A DNA stretch of 64,000 bases, from the NCBI RefSeq assembly GCF_013248905.1, contig NZ_JABRVS010000001.1, positions 1,736,001-1,800,000 of the forward strand, written 5' to 3'. Made by a program: the position numbers and the translations under genes. Numbering within the stretch: the first letter of the stretch is position 1; every line of letters starts with the position of its first letter. The stretch comes from Shewanella sp. VB17 (GTDB lineage: Bacteria; Pseudomonadota; Gammaproteobacteria; Enterobacterales; Shewanellaceae). Positions 1 through 10,100 of this stretch are shown here, one piece after another. The notes below the pieces were generated by a model. The model did not search any database. It worked only from the letters and a program-made list of their open reading frames with translations, and was not told the origin of the DNA.

Positions 1-1196
1 AGCGCCTCGGTATAATCGTTAACACGGACAATGGCAAGAACAGGCCCGAAGATCTCTTCTTTATAGATCGTCATCTCTGGTGTGACATTATCAAATAAGC
101 AACCACCGAGAAAGTACCCTTGCTGGTGATCCTCGACACTTAATTGGCGACCATCGATGAGCAAATCCGCACCTTCGGTAACCCCTTTCTCGATATACCC
201 CCTGACTTTTTCAAGATGCTGTGCTGAGATAAGTGGCCCCATGTCCATGTCGGTAAACAAGCCATTTCCAACCCGTAAGGACTGAATTTGCGGTAACAGT
301 TTTTCGACTAGAAGGTCGCCAGAGCCACCGACGGCTAATACCACCGAAATGGCCATGCAGCGCTCACCTGCGGAGCCAAATGCAGCGCCCATTAACGCGC
401 TTACAGCTTGGTCGATATCGGCATCGGGCATCAGTAGCATGTGATTTTTAGCGCCTCCTAAAGCCTGAACTCGTTTGCCATGTTTCGAGGCCGTTTCATA
501 AATGTACTCTGCAATAGGTGTTGAGCCGACAAAGCTTATGGCTTGCACATCTTTGTGAGTTAATAAGGTATCAACCGCTTCTTTATCACCGTTGATGACA
601 TTAAACACACCCTCAGGCAGACCTGCTTCAGTCAGTAGCTCTGCCAAACGCATGACAGAACTTGGATCTTTTTCTGAAGGCTTCATAATAAATGTGTTAC
701 CCGCTGCAATCGCAATAGGGAACATCCACATAGGCACCATGACAGGAAAGTTAAACGGCGCAATACCTGCGACCACGCCTAAGGATTGATTAACGCACCA
801 AGCATCCACGCCGCCGCCAACTTGCTCAGTATGTTCACCTTTTAAGAGGTGTGGGATACCACAGGCAAACTCGACCACTTCAAGGCCTCGTATGATCTCA
901 CCTTTAGCGTCATCGAGCACCTTGCCATGTTCACCGGTGATGAGTTTTGCTAGCTCATCCATATTCTGTTCAACTAATGCCTTAAACTTAAATAACACCC
1001 GTGAGCGATTGAGTGGTGAAATTTGTGACCAGCTAACATGAGCTTTTTTGGCAAGTTCGATAGCATCGATGACTTCAGCCGCAGAGGCTAAAGATACATT
1101 GGCCTTTTGTTCGCCAGTCGCGGGGTCAAAAACAAGGCTAACGCGTTTGCTGGCATGGGTATAAGAGCCATTGATGTAGTGGTTTATCTGTTGCAT
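1..1196 (-). CDS. mmsA: CoA-acylating (methyl)malonate-semialdehyde dehydrogenase, C-terminus cut off by window edge
   Basis: Converts (methyl)malonate semialdehyde, NAD+ and CoA to acyl-CoA, in valine or beta-alanine breakdown. Translating the minus strand from the ATG at 1194-1196 gives about 398 residues of an aldehyde dehydrogenase; the family is about 500 aa, so the 3' end lies outside the window. Visible family motifs are PFNFPVM in the coenzyme-binding region, FVGSTP, and GSAGERCMA with the catalytic cysteine near residue 280. It lies 43 bp downstream of a beta-alanine:pyruvate transaminase gene on the same strand, so malonate semialdehyde (BauC role) is as likely a substrate as methylmalonate semialdehyde. 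Family certain; exact substrate inferred from the neighbour. Confidence 0.9.
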   Translation of the reverse strand, partial: MQQINHYINGSYTHASKRVSLVFDPATGEQKANVSLASAAEVIDAIELAKKAHVSWSQISPLNRSRVLFKFKALVEQNMDELAKLITGEHGKVLDDAKGEIIRGLEVVEFACGIPHLLKGEHTEQVGGGVDAWCVNQSLGVVAGIAPFNFPVMVPMWMFPIAIAAGNTFIMKPSEKDPSSVMRLAELLTEAGLPEGVFNVINGDKEAVDTLLTHKDVQAISFVGSTPIAEYIYETASKHGKRVQALGGAKNHMLLMPDADIDQAVSALMGAAFGSAGERCMAISVVLAVGGSGDLLVEKLLPQIQSLRVGNGLFTDMDMGPLISAQHLEKVRGYIEKGVTEGADLLIDGRQLSVEDHQQGYFLGGCLFDNVTPEMTIYKEEIFGPVLAIVRVNDYTEA

Positions 1197-1239
1197 ATCC
1201 TATGTTCCTATAATAAAAATACATGTTATTTACTGATGT

Positions 1240-2577
1240 TTATTCGGTAGCTCTGATAGCATCACTTAAGGTATTGACTATTTGATCTATCTCTTGTTTA
1301 TTGATAATAAGTGGCGGGGAGATAGCGATAATATCTGCCGTGGCTCGCACTAATGTTCCTTTGGCAAAGCAGTCTGCAAAAATACTAAATCCTCGTTTAC
1401 CGATCCCTTCAGCACTGGGAGAAAATTGAATCCCAGCCACTAATCCTATATTGCGTATATCGATGATATTGGGTAGGTCTTTAAGGCTATGAACCGCCTC
1501 TTCGAAATAACTTTCTAACTCTTTACTGCGATCAAACAATTGCTCATTTTCATAAATATCTAAGGTAGCGATCGCAGCAGCTGCGGCGACAGGGTGCCCT
1601 GAGTAGGTGTACCCATGAAAGAGCTCAATCCCATCGGGGCCTTGCATGCAAGCATCGTATATTTGGTCATGAATCAGCACGGCTCCCATAGGAACTGCGC
1701 CGTTGTTTAGCGCTTTTGCCGCAGTGATCATATCTGGCGTTACGTTCCAGCGTTGGCTGGCAAAGGTATCACCAACTCGGCCAAAACCTGTGATCACTTC
1801 ATCAAAAATAAGTAAGATCCCATGTTTTTTGGTGATCGCACGTAGACGTTGGAGATAACCCTCCGGAGGTAAAATAACGCCAGCAGAACCAGACATTGGT
1901 TCCACAATCACAGCGGCAATATTTTCAGAACCATGCAGTGCAATGAGTTGTTCAAGCACATCGGCTTTTTCTGCCCCGTGTTTAGGTATGCCGTGAGAGA
2001 AGGCATTTTCTTGCAGATCTAATGTGTGAGGCAGATGGTCGACACCTGGTAGTAGTTGCTGGCTGAATGTTTTACGATTATTCCCAATCCCACCGACAGA
2101 TATTCCCCCGAAACCGACACCATGATAACCCAGTTCACGTCCGATAAACCGAGTACGGCTTGGTTCGCCATTTGCTCTGTGGTAATTGATTGCTATTTTA
2201 AGGGCGCTGTCGACAGATTCTGATCCTGAATTAGTAAAAAAAACCTTATTTAACTCTTTAGGAGCGATATTTGCTAAGCGTTCTGCAAGTTCGAAGGCGA
2301 GCGGGTGGCCCATTTGAAAAGAGGGAGCATAATCCAATTTTTGGAGCTGACGGTTAACGGCTTCGGAAATTTCTTTGCGTCCATGACCAGCATTGCAGCA
2401 CCAAAGGCCTGCAGTACCATCAAGCACTGAATTGCCAGAAGCATCTTTGTAATACATACCTTTTGCTTCGGTGAGCATTCTTGGATTTGCTTTGAACTGC
2501 CTATTGGCGGTAAAAGGCATCCAATAGTTTTCAAGAGAGGGAGCGTTGTGACGGGAATGGCTCTGAATATCAGTCAT
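1240..2577 (-). CDS. bauA: omega-amino acid (beta-alanine):pyruvate aminotransferase
   Basis: A PLP-dependent class III aminotransferase of 445 aa that moves the amino group of beta-alanine or another omega-amino acid to pyruvate, yielding malonate semialdehyde and alanine. The N-terminal motif WMPFTANRQFKA, the GLWCCNAGHGR stretch, FTNSGSESVD, FDEVITGFGR (Asp259 for the PLP ring nitrogen) and AAKALNNGAVPMG with Lys288 as Schiff-base lysine match the Pseudomonas omega-APT/BauA group closely, including length. The product is the substrate of the dehydrogenase encoded just downstream, so the two probably form a bau-like operon. It is divergent from a puuC-like gene across a 254-bp AT-rich region. 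Confidence 0.92.
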   Translation of the reverse strand: MTDIQSHSRHNAPSLENYWMPFTANRQFKANPRMLTEAKGMYYKDASGNSVLDGTAGLWCCNAGHGRKEISEAVNRQLQKLDYAPSFQMGHPLAFELAERLANIAPKELNKVFFTNSGSESVDSALKIAINYHRANGEPSRTRFIGRELGYHGVGFGGISVGGIGNNRKTFSQQLLPGVDHLPHTLDLQENAFSHGIPKHGAEKADVLEQLIALHGSENIAAVIVEPMSGSAGVILPPEGYLQRLRAITKKHGILLIFDEVITGFGRVGDTFASQRWNVTPDMITAAKALNNGAVPMGAVLIHDQIYDACMQGPDGIELFHGYTYSGHPVAAAAAIATLDIYENEQLFDRSKELESYFEEAVHSLKDLPNIIDIRNIGLVAGIQFSPSAEGIGKRGFSIFADCFAKGTLVRATADIIAISPPLIINKQEIDQIVNTLSDAIRATE

Positions 2578-2678
2578 ATTATCTATCCTGAGTTTGTGTG
2601 ATTATTGTTATTATGAACGATTGATATTTTTTATGTTATGTCAAATATAACGAACAAAAAAGTATTTTTTACATTTAT

Positions 2679-2706
2679 ATTTTACAAAAAAATATTTTTG
2701 TAAAAT
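2679..2706. promoter_or_regulatory. 28-bp palindrome in the bauA/puuC divergent region
   Basis: Perfect inverted repeat with 12-bp arms (left arm ATTTTACAAAAA at 2679-2690, exact complement at 2695-2706) and a 4-nt centre. It lies between the divergent starts at 2577 and 2832, where an operator for a dimeric regulator is expected. Part of a second, similar half-site is visible near 2661-2672. The binding protein is not known; no regulator gene is in view. Confidence 0.55.
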
Positions 2707-2831
2707 ATATTAGGCATCCGATCTATTGTAGAGCGGATCTTGGAGTCTGTTTAAGGTTACTTATTGCACGAGTCAATAAGTGAAGAGTGTGTCGCTATGA
2801 CATGTCATTATTCACTTGCTAAGGGTTTTTT

Positions 2832-4343
2832 ATGAGTACACCGACTAATTGTCAGCAATGGCAGCATTTGGCCGAAACTATCATCACTGAAGGACGAATA
2901 AGGACTGAAGCATTTATCGAAGGTGAGTACCGAACAGCAGTATCGGGTGAGCGATTTGATTGCATTAGCCCAATCGATGGCCGAATCTTATGTCGGGTTG
3001 CCAGTTGTGATGTTGCAGATGCCAATATTGCTGTAAGCAGTGCGCGGGCAGCTTTCAATTCAGGTGTTTGGTCGGAACTGCCACCGGTTAAACGTAAACA
3101 AATCATGCTTCGTTTTGCTGATCTGCTTGAAGCGAATAGTGATGAACTGGCACTGCTTGAAACCTTAGATATGGGCAAGCCGATACGTTATTCATGCACT
3201 GTAGATGTCAAAGGTGCGGCCAGTGCACTTCGTTGGTCTGGTGAAGCGATTGATAAAATATATGATGAAATTGCCCCCACCGCTCATAATGAAATCGGTA
3301 TGATAACCCGTGAGCCTGTTGGTGTTGTTGCCGCTATTGTGCCTTGGAATTTTCCTATTTTGATGGCATGTTGGAAGTTGGGGCCAGCATTAGCCACGGG
3401 TAACAGTGTGGTATTAAAGCCTTCTGAAAAATCACCGTTAACGGCGATTAGAATGGCGCAAATCGCCATTAAAGCGGGTATACCAAGCGGAGTCCTTAAT
3501 GTACTTCCGGGGTTAGGTGATAAAGTGGGCAAGGCGCTTGCCTTGCATATGGATGTTGATACATTGGTATTTACTGGTTCGACTAAGGTCGCCAAACAGT
3601 TGATGATCTATGCGGGTGAATCGAATATGAAGCGTATTTGGTTAGAAGCTGGTGGTAAGAGTCCTAATATTGTTTTTAATGATGCGCCAGATCTTCAAAA
3701 AGCTGCCGAAGCCGCCGCCGCTGCTATTGCTTTTAATCAGGGGGAGGTGTGCACCGCAGGATCGCGTCTACTGGTGGAAGCTGAGGTTAAAGATGAGTTG
3801 CTGCGACTCATCATTAAAGAGATGGAGTTCTGGCAGCCTGGTCATCCACTCGATCCGGCCACAACCTGCGGTGCTGTGGTAGATAAACAGCAATTGGATA
3901 CAGTGCTTAGCTATATCAGAGCTGGTGTTGCTGAAGGCGCAGAGCTGGTTATTGGTGGTGATCAGATCATGGCAGAAAGTGGCGGAATGTACATAGAACC
4001 TACGATTTTTTCAAATGTTAACAATAAGATGGTTATAGCTAAAGAGGAGATCTTTGGTCCAGTATTATCGGTTATTACTTTTGATGGTATGGATGAAGCG
4101 ATCAGCATTGCTAATGATAGTATTTACGGGCTCGCTGCTGGAGTGTGGACAGCTAACCTCAGTAAGGCGCATAAAATGGCTAAGGCGTTGAGAAGTGGTA
4201 TGGTGTGGATCAACCATTACGATGGTGGCGATATGACCGCCCCCTTCGGTGGTTATAAGCAATCAGGTAATGGTCGTGATAAGTCACTACATGCCTTTGA
4301 TAAATACACAGAAATTAAAGCAACTTGGATAGCCTTAGATTAA
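2832..4343 (+). CDS. puuC: PuuC-like NAD(P)+ aldehyde dehydrogenase (gamma-glutamyl-aminobutyraldehyde type)
   Basis: A 503-aa aldehyde dehydrogenase that oxidises an amino-aldehyde to the acid, as PuuC does in putrescine breakdown. The FDCISPIDGR start of the domain, PWNFPILMACWK (oxyanion asparagine), FTGSTKVAKQ (cofactor loop), LEAGGKSPNIVF (general-base glutamate) and FNQGEVCTAGSR (nucleophile Cys307) are present, and the C-terminal PFGGYKQSGNGRDKS is typical. Length matches PuuC (about 495 aa). It diverges from bauA, linking polyamine or diamine oxidation to omega-amino-acid transamination. Substrate assignment rests on family resemblance and context; 3-hydroxypropionaldehyde-type substrates remain possible. 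Confidence 0.85.
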   Translation: MSTPTNCQQWQHLAETIITEGRIRTEAFIEGEYRTAVSGERFDCISPIDGRILCRVASCDVADANIAVSSARAAFNSGVWSELPPVKRKQIMLRFADLLEANSDELALLETLDMGKPIRYSCTVDVKGAASALRWSGEAIDKIYDEIAPTAHNEIGMITREPVGVVAAIVPWNFPILMACWKLGPALATGNSVVLKPSEKSPLTAIRMAQIAIKAGIPSGVLNVLPGLGDKVGKALALHMDVDTLVFTGSTKVAKQLMIYAGESNMKRIWLEAGGKSPNIVFNDAPDLQKAAEAAAAAIAFNQGEVCTAGSRLLVEAEVKDELLRLIIKEMEFWQPGHPLDPATTCGAVVDKQQLDTVLSYIRAGVAEGAELVIGGDQIMAESGGMYIEPTIFSNVNNKMVIAKEEIFGPVLSVITFDGMDEAISIANDSIYGLAAGVWTANLSKAHKMAKALRSGMVWINHYDGGDMTAPFGGYKQSGNGRDKSLHAFDKYTEIKATWIALD

Positions 4344-4376
4344 CGGTTAAGTCTACAATTAAGATAATTAACAGCT

Positions 4377-4404
4377 GAAGCTTATCTCGTATACCATAAG
4401 CTTC
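4377..4404. terminator. stem-loop downstream of puuC-like gene
   Basis: Inverted repeat with 9-bp perfect arms (GAAGCTTAT and its complement) around a 10-nt loop, 33 bp after the stop codon. There is no clear U-tract, so termination or transcript-end protection are both possible. Confidence 0.35.
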
Positions 4405-4460
4405 TGAATTGAATTTACTATTATCGCTGCCAATAATGGCTATCTTTTTCTAATCTGGGC

Positions 4461-4496
4461 TAGGTAAATAACTTTTTTGCTAAAGTTATTTACCTA
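4461..4496. repeat. 36-bp perfect hairpin in the puuC-add intergenic region
   Basis: Arms of 15 bp (TAGGTAAATAACTTT and exact complement) around a 6-nt centre. No downstream T-run. It may serve as a terminator, an operator or a processing site. The rest of the 361-bp gap 4344-4704 holds the stem-loop at 4377-4404 and no gene that I can see. Confidence 0.5.
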
Positions 4497-4704
4497 TTGA
4501 TGCTTCTATAAATTGTGAAGGTCAATCCAAAGTGCTACTCTTCATTTCCATTAAATAGCTTCATATAATCCCAATGATATGGTTTGGGAGTGTCTACCAA
4601 GAGCCTTAAATTCTTGATTATGAAGTCTGTAACTTTATATGCACTACTCTAGTATTAAGCCTATATCGGCTGTTCATACTGGTATTCAATAAAGGTAGAG
4701 ACTC

Positions 4705-5700
4705 ATGAATTATCACGCATTGCCAAAAATCGATCTACATTGCCATTTAGATGGTAGTGTTCGCCCAAAGACCATGATCGAGTTGGCTAACCTACAAGAT
4801 GTCACAATTCCAAGTCAGGATATTAATGAAATAAGTGCATTAATGACGGCTCCAGAGACCTGTCAAAACCTTGAAGAGTACTTGATGTGCTTCGATCTTC
4901 CTTTGTCAGTCATGCAAACGGAAGCGGGGATAGAGCGTATCTCGTTCGAACTATTTGAAGACGCCGCTAAAGAAAATGTTAAGTATTTTGAAGTACGTTT
5001 TGGCCCTCAGTTACATCAACAGCAGGGGTTAAGCTTAGACCAGATCATTGGCAGTGCTGTGAAAGGTATGCAGCGAGCCCAAGTTCAATATGGAATTAAG
5101 GGGAACTATATCCTCTCAATTTTAAGAACCATGGATAAAAGCAATATTCATGATGTGATTGATGTCGGTGCTGCTTATTTGAATAAAGGGGTCGTCGCTT
5201 TCGATTTAGCCGGTGCAGAGCTTGCTGGTTTTTGCAATGAGTTTATTCCCTATGTGGATCATGCCATCGAAAAAGGTTATCGGATCACCATTCATGCTGG
5301 AGAGCAAGGGATTGGACAAAACGTATTCGATGCGGTGACTTTGCTTAATGCAGAGCGTATTGGCCATGGCATTGATATTAAAGGTCATCAAAAGGCTTAC
5401 GATGTAGTCAAAATGCGCTCGGTAGCACTGGAGAGCTGCCCAAGTAGCAATATTCAAACTAAAGCGGTCGACACCTTAAGTCAGCACCCGATTAAAGAAT
5501 TCTATAAAGACGGTGTGTTGATCACGATCAATACCGACAATCGCACCGTATCTAATACAACGATGGTAAACGAAATACGTAAGGTGATGGAAGAGTTTCA
5601 TCTCACTCGTGAAGATTATTTCGCGATTTACAAAGTGAGTGTTGCGCAGTCATTCGCATCAGATCAAGTTAAACAAGAGCTACTGAAGTTTATTGAGTAA
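4705..5700 (+). CDS. add: adenosine deaminase
   Basis: Hydrolyses adenosine and deoxyadenosine to inosine and deoxyinosine in purine salvage; cytoplasmic zinc enzyme. The 331-aa protein has the zinc ligands in DLHCHLDG (His12, His14), TIHAGEQG with the third histidine and the proton-shuttling glutamate, ERIGHGID, SCPSSNIQT, and TINTDNRTVS with the catalytic aspartates. Length equals E. coli Add (333 aa). A purine-rich AAAGGTAGAG precedes the ATG at good spacing. It appears monocistronic. Some adenosine-deaminase-family members act on adenine or related bases, but the motif set fits Add. Confidence 0.93.
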   Translation: MNYHALPKIDLHCHLDGSVRPKTMIELANLQDVTIPSQDINEISALMTAPETCQNLEEYLMCFDLPLSVMQTEAGIERISFELFEDAAKENVKYFEVRFGPQLHQQQGLSLDQIIGSAVKGMQRAQVQYGIKGNYILSILRTMDKSNIHDVIDVGAAYLNKGVVAFDLAGAELAGFCNEFIPYVDHAIEKGYRITIHAGEQGIGQNVFDAVTLLNAERIGHGIDIKGHQKAYDVVKMRSVALESCPSSNIQTKAVDTLSQHPIKEFYKDGVLITINTDNRTVSNTTMVNEIRKVMEEFHLTREDYFAIYKVSVAQSFASDQVKQELLKFIE

Positions 5701-6110
5701 AGCTGCGAATCATTAACTGTTATATGTTGTTACCCCCAAGTTATCTGAACGTGTTCATGCCAGATAGCAGGGGAGGTAAAGCTGTGAAAAATTGTACATA
5801 ATCTGCCAAATGGCAGAACTAAGCTGGAGTCATGCAATAAGTCGAATATTGCTGAGATCTAGCCAGGACTCTGCATATTGAAGTGGTTTTGATATAAATA
5901 ATCGGATTAGAACTCAAGAGAAATTATTTGATGGCTATATTTATGAAAAATTTATGATTTAGACGTTAATTTAATCCTTGTTTCGACCATCACGTTGAAA
6001 TTATTTAAGAGTGGAAGTAAACTTTTTGTATGAATTAATATTTAAATTAGTTGTTTTTTGGATGTATTTCTTGAATCCAGAAGTAACTAAAATATTATAC
6101 GGAGATAACT
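5701..6110. other. intergenic stretch without recognised gene
   Basis: Between add and the unknown membrane gene. A weak 6-bp inverted repeat lies near 5740-5770, just after add, and may be its terminator. No coding signal, RNA gene or repeat could be supported. Confidence 0.5.
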
Positions 6111-6593
6111 ATGAATAAGGAAAATATAACCCCGCATGAAAATTAAGAGAAAAGTGTTTTTAAATCCAATTTGAATGAGAGGAGGCTAGTGTTAAAAGCC
6201 CCTGTATGGATAGCCACAATACTGTTGTATTTCCCAAGTTTATCACAGTTTAATCGTAATGATGTGATTTATGCATTTGACTTGTTTGAAAATGGTATAG
6301 CAAGCATTGAATTGGCACAAGTATCGATAGCAGGTGAAGTGATGGAGCGTGCACGGCATTTTTATAGTAATTACGCCAATGTTAATGGAGCCATTGTTGG
6401 CTTAGTTATTACGAGTTTTATTGAGTGGGTACAGGTACAATTTCCTGATATTAAGCAGTTGAAATTTGCGCATGTTGGGGCTGGTGCTATTGCGCTATGG
6501 ACCGTCAATAATATAATGAATGAATATGACCGAAGGCTCCATGAACTGCGTGCTAAAGAACCTAGCCTATCTGAAAAAAGCGAATGTAATTAA
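6111..6593 (+). pseudogene. unknown membrane-associated protein gene with an in-frame stop after codon 11
   Basis: A good ribosome site (GGAGATAACT) precedes an ATG at 6111, but the frame stops at TAA 6144-6146 after MNKENITPHEN. The same frame stays open to 6593 (stop), giving 140 aa from ATG 6171, or less from GTG 6189, which has AGGAGG only 3 nt upstream. The open part has hydrophobic stretches near its start (VWIATILLYF), in the middle (AIVGLVITSFIEW) and at GAGAIALWTV, and a charged tail. I do not recognise the family. It is either a working gene started at 6171/6189 with a short upstream peptide, or an original 6111 start broken by a nonsense change. It lies about 530 bp upstream of the NRPS gene on the same strand. 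Confidence 0.5.
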
Positions 6594-7125
6594 TATGATA
6601 AAAACCAAAAAAACACAACGTGAAAATTTAAGTAATAGTTAATATAAACATGAATTTATAGATTTTTCATGATGTGTTTTCCTATTTTGTTTGTGTTTAT
6701 TTAACTGCGTTAGTGATGTATTCCAGTCGACTTATTATTACCCTTTTTAGTTCAAATTACTTCTTTATTACTTAATTAATACCTTTGTCATTAGGGTGAA
6801 TTTTTGATGCCTCGAAGTTGTATTTATACCGCAATACTGTTGCGGTAGTGTTGTGTTTATGTTTAAATTCGCATGTTTTTTTTGTTGGCTAGTTTGTTGA
6901 GATTTGCGTGGGTTGTTTTTTTAGTCATTTTATTTTTCTGTTAGGTAGGTATTGATTATTTTATTTTTTATAACGTGTTTTTTGATTCTATTTACTAAAA
7001 CCACGTTTTGGGTTTTAAGTGACTTTTGAAATAGATTATTTTTAGCAAATTTAAAGTTAAATATATATACGATCATGAGTGCATTTTTTATTGATGATTA
7101 ATAATGATTTATAGAGGATTATATA
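6594..7125. other. AT-rich, T-rich leader region upstream of the NRPS gene
   Basis: A 532-bp stretch with long T-runs and no open frame of note. The NRPS promoter should be here or upstream; I could not single out a convincing -35/-10 pair. The NRPS start has AGAGGA about 8 nt before the ATG. A composition unlike its neighbours makes silencing by an H-NS-type protein conceivable (inference). Confidence 0.45.
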
Positions 7126-10100
7126 ATGTCTGGAAATATAGATAAAAACAATAAAACATCGAAGTGTTACGTATCAGACAATCAAATTTTTAAACTTCAT
7201 CTTGCTCAAGAAGACATATATTATGATCAACTGCTAAATGAAGGTAACCCTAAAAATAATCTTGGGGGCTACACGACTATGCAAAATGTTGATCTTGCAA
7301 TATTACAGCAAGTATGGGAATTACTTTATTTTCACTTGGATGCATTACACTTCACGATGACTACTAGTGAAGGTGGAACCCCCTTACAATTTATTCAATA
7401 TGATAAAATACCAAGTGTGGTCGAATGTCATGATTTTTCAGTGTTAGCAGATGCAGAAAAAAAAGCATTAGATTGGATGCAAGATCAAATTGATAGTTTT
7501 GTGGGGTGTTTTAGTACTCATCTTAGTCGTATGGCCTTACTTAAAATTACCCCAAATTCATATTATGTGTTTTTTAAGTCTCATCATATCGCGATTGATG
7601 GTATAGGAATTTACCGACTATATGGATATATCCATCGCTTGTATCAAAATATTGTGCAAACTACAGCAACTGATTGGTTATTAGATATTCCTCAATTTAA
7701 AGACGTAATATTGCAATCTCATGAGTACCTAAATTCGGTAAAATACAATAAAGACAAAGTATATTGGCAACAATTTTTAAATAAGCAGCAAGTATCCCTT
7801 CTTCCTATTCGCTATTCATTACCTAAAAATGCTAACTGTACACGTATACTATCTGTTGAGCTAAGTGAACAATTACATCACTTCTGCAAAAATAATAAGT
7901 TGAATTTACTTGCCGTTTTTTCAAGTGCGGTGAGTCTGATTATTTCGAATATAGTTGGAAGTAATGAGGTTGTACTTAATACGCCTATACATGGTCGTAG
8001 AGGAAAGCAAGGAATGCACGTGGTGGGTATGCATGTTAATACCTGTTTATTCTCATCGGCTGTTCAGAGAGACATGAGTGTTGTTGAACAAATAAAAACA
8101 ATAATGTCGTCGATCAAAAAGAGTTATGCTCATTGTCGCTTTCCTCGTTCCCATGTCAAACGTCTCGCAAGTCGTAGTAACATCTTATTACCTGACATTA
8201 CCGTTTCCTATGATCTATTTAAACATGATTTGTTTAAAGATGAGCTGCTTAAACATGATTTACTTGAAAAACGGTTATATGAGAGTTTTCAAGTCGAGAC
8301 GACTTTTGATGATAATCCTTTGTTGCTACGCTTAAAGGATTATGAAAGTAATCCATCCTTAGAAATTACAGCATCTTATGGACTGCAATATTTTAACCAT
8401 TCAGAGATAACGCTCTTGCTTGAGCGACTTGAATATGTGCTGATGAGTTTTATTGAATCACCTACAACACACATTAGACAAATATCACAATTATTACCTC
8501 ATGAGTGCAATACATTACTCTATGGCTTCAACGACAAGGATGCGCCATACCCACAAGATAAAACCTTGCATCAATTGTTTGCTGAGCAAGTGGCGAAAAC
8601 CCCAAATAACATCGCTTTGGTATTTGAAGACACGCAGCTCACCTATAACGAACTCAATGACAAATCCAACCAGTTAGCGCACATTATCCGTCAAGAATAC
8701 CTTGCTACCTGTGGCCATGAGCTAAAGGCTGACACACTTATTCCGCTGTATTTAGACCGCAGTCTTGAGATGGTGATAAGTATCTTAGCGGTACTCAAAG
8801 CGGGCGGTGCGTATGTGCCGATTTCCCCCGAGTATCCGGCAGAACGAACCCAGTTCATCTTAACTGATACGGCTGCCAAACTGGTGGTGACCCAGTCACA
8901 GTATCTTGGCAAGCTAAGCACACTAAGTGATGAGATAGGCCACCCTATTAGTTTACTGGCAGCAGACATATTATCGGTTGATATTGGTGTGCAGGTCATG
9001 ATTCCTCCTGCGATGAGCAGCGTTAATGATTTAGCCTATGTGATTTACACCTCAGGCACCACAGGAAAACCGAAAGGAGTAATGGTAGAACATGGCAATG
9101 GGGTGCACCTTGTCGAGGCCTTAACCCAGCGCTTCAATGTGCAGGAGAGAGAAAAGGTATTACTGTTTTCATCTTATGTGTTTGATGTGTCGATATTTGA
9201 AATATTTGCAGGATTAAGTCAAGGCCTGACGGGGTACATGTGCAGTGAAAGCGAGCGAGATGTAGTGAGTGTGAGTGACATGCTGGCCAATGAGAGCATT
9301 GATATTACCTTGTTACCGCCAGTGATATTATCTCAGCTAACCCCAAGTGACTTTCCTGCACTGAAAACGGTGGTATCAGGTGGTGACTCACCTTCTTTGG
9401 GTTTATTGAACTCATTTAGTGAACATTGTCAGATATTTAATGCGTATGGCCCGACTGAAATTACCGTGTGTGCCACGGCCAACGAATATCTTGTAGGCGA
9501 CAGCGCCAACAATATTGGCCGTGGTGTCAATAATACTAAGCTGTACGTTCTCGATGAATATTTGCAGCTAACGCCCTTGGGCGCCAGTGGTGAATTATAC
9601 ATCGGTGGTGCAGGTGTTGCCCGCGGTTACCTTAATCGTCCTGAGTTAACCCAAGCGTGTTTCATTGATAACCCGTTTGCGACAGAAGCTGACATAGCAA
9701 AAGGCTACACCCGTTTATACAAAACCGGGGATTTAGTGCGTTACTTACCTAATGGAAACGCTGATGGAAATACTGATGGCAATTTAGAATATTTAGGCCG
9801 TAATGACAGTCAGGTTAAAATTCGTGGTTACCGGATTGAATTGGGCGAAATAGAAACCGCACTATCAAGTCTTGATAGTGTCAAACAAGCGGTGGTGATA
9901 GACCGAGAGCGCGAGGGTAATAAATACTTAGCGGCGTATATTATTTCAAACGAATCACCTCTAGATGGGAAGAGCATAGAGACAGACAGCTTAATTGCAT
10001 CTCTAACACAGGCCTTACCTGAATACATGGTGCCAGCGACCTTCACTGAAATTGATGCCATTCCGTTAACCATTAACGGCAAGTTAGACAGGCGTGCCTT

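Noticed and set aside
592..789. 65-codon plus-strand open frame
   Set aside because: Antisense shadow of the mmsA coding region, which has clear family motifs on the minus strand.
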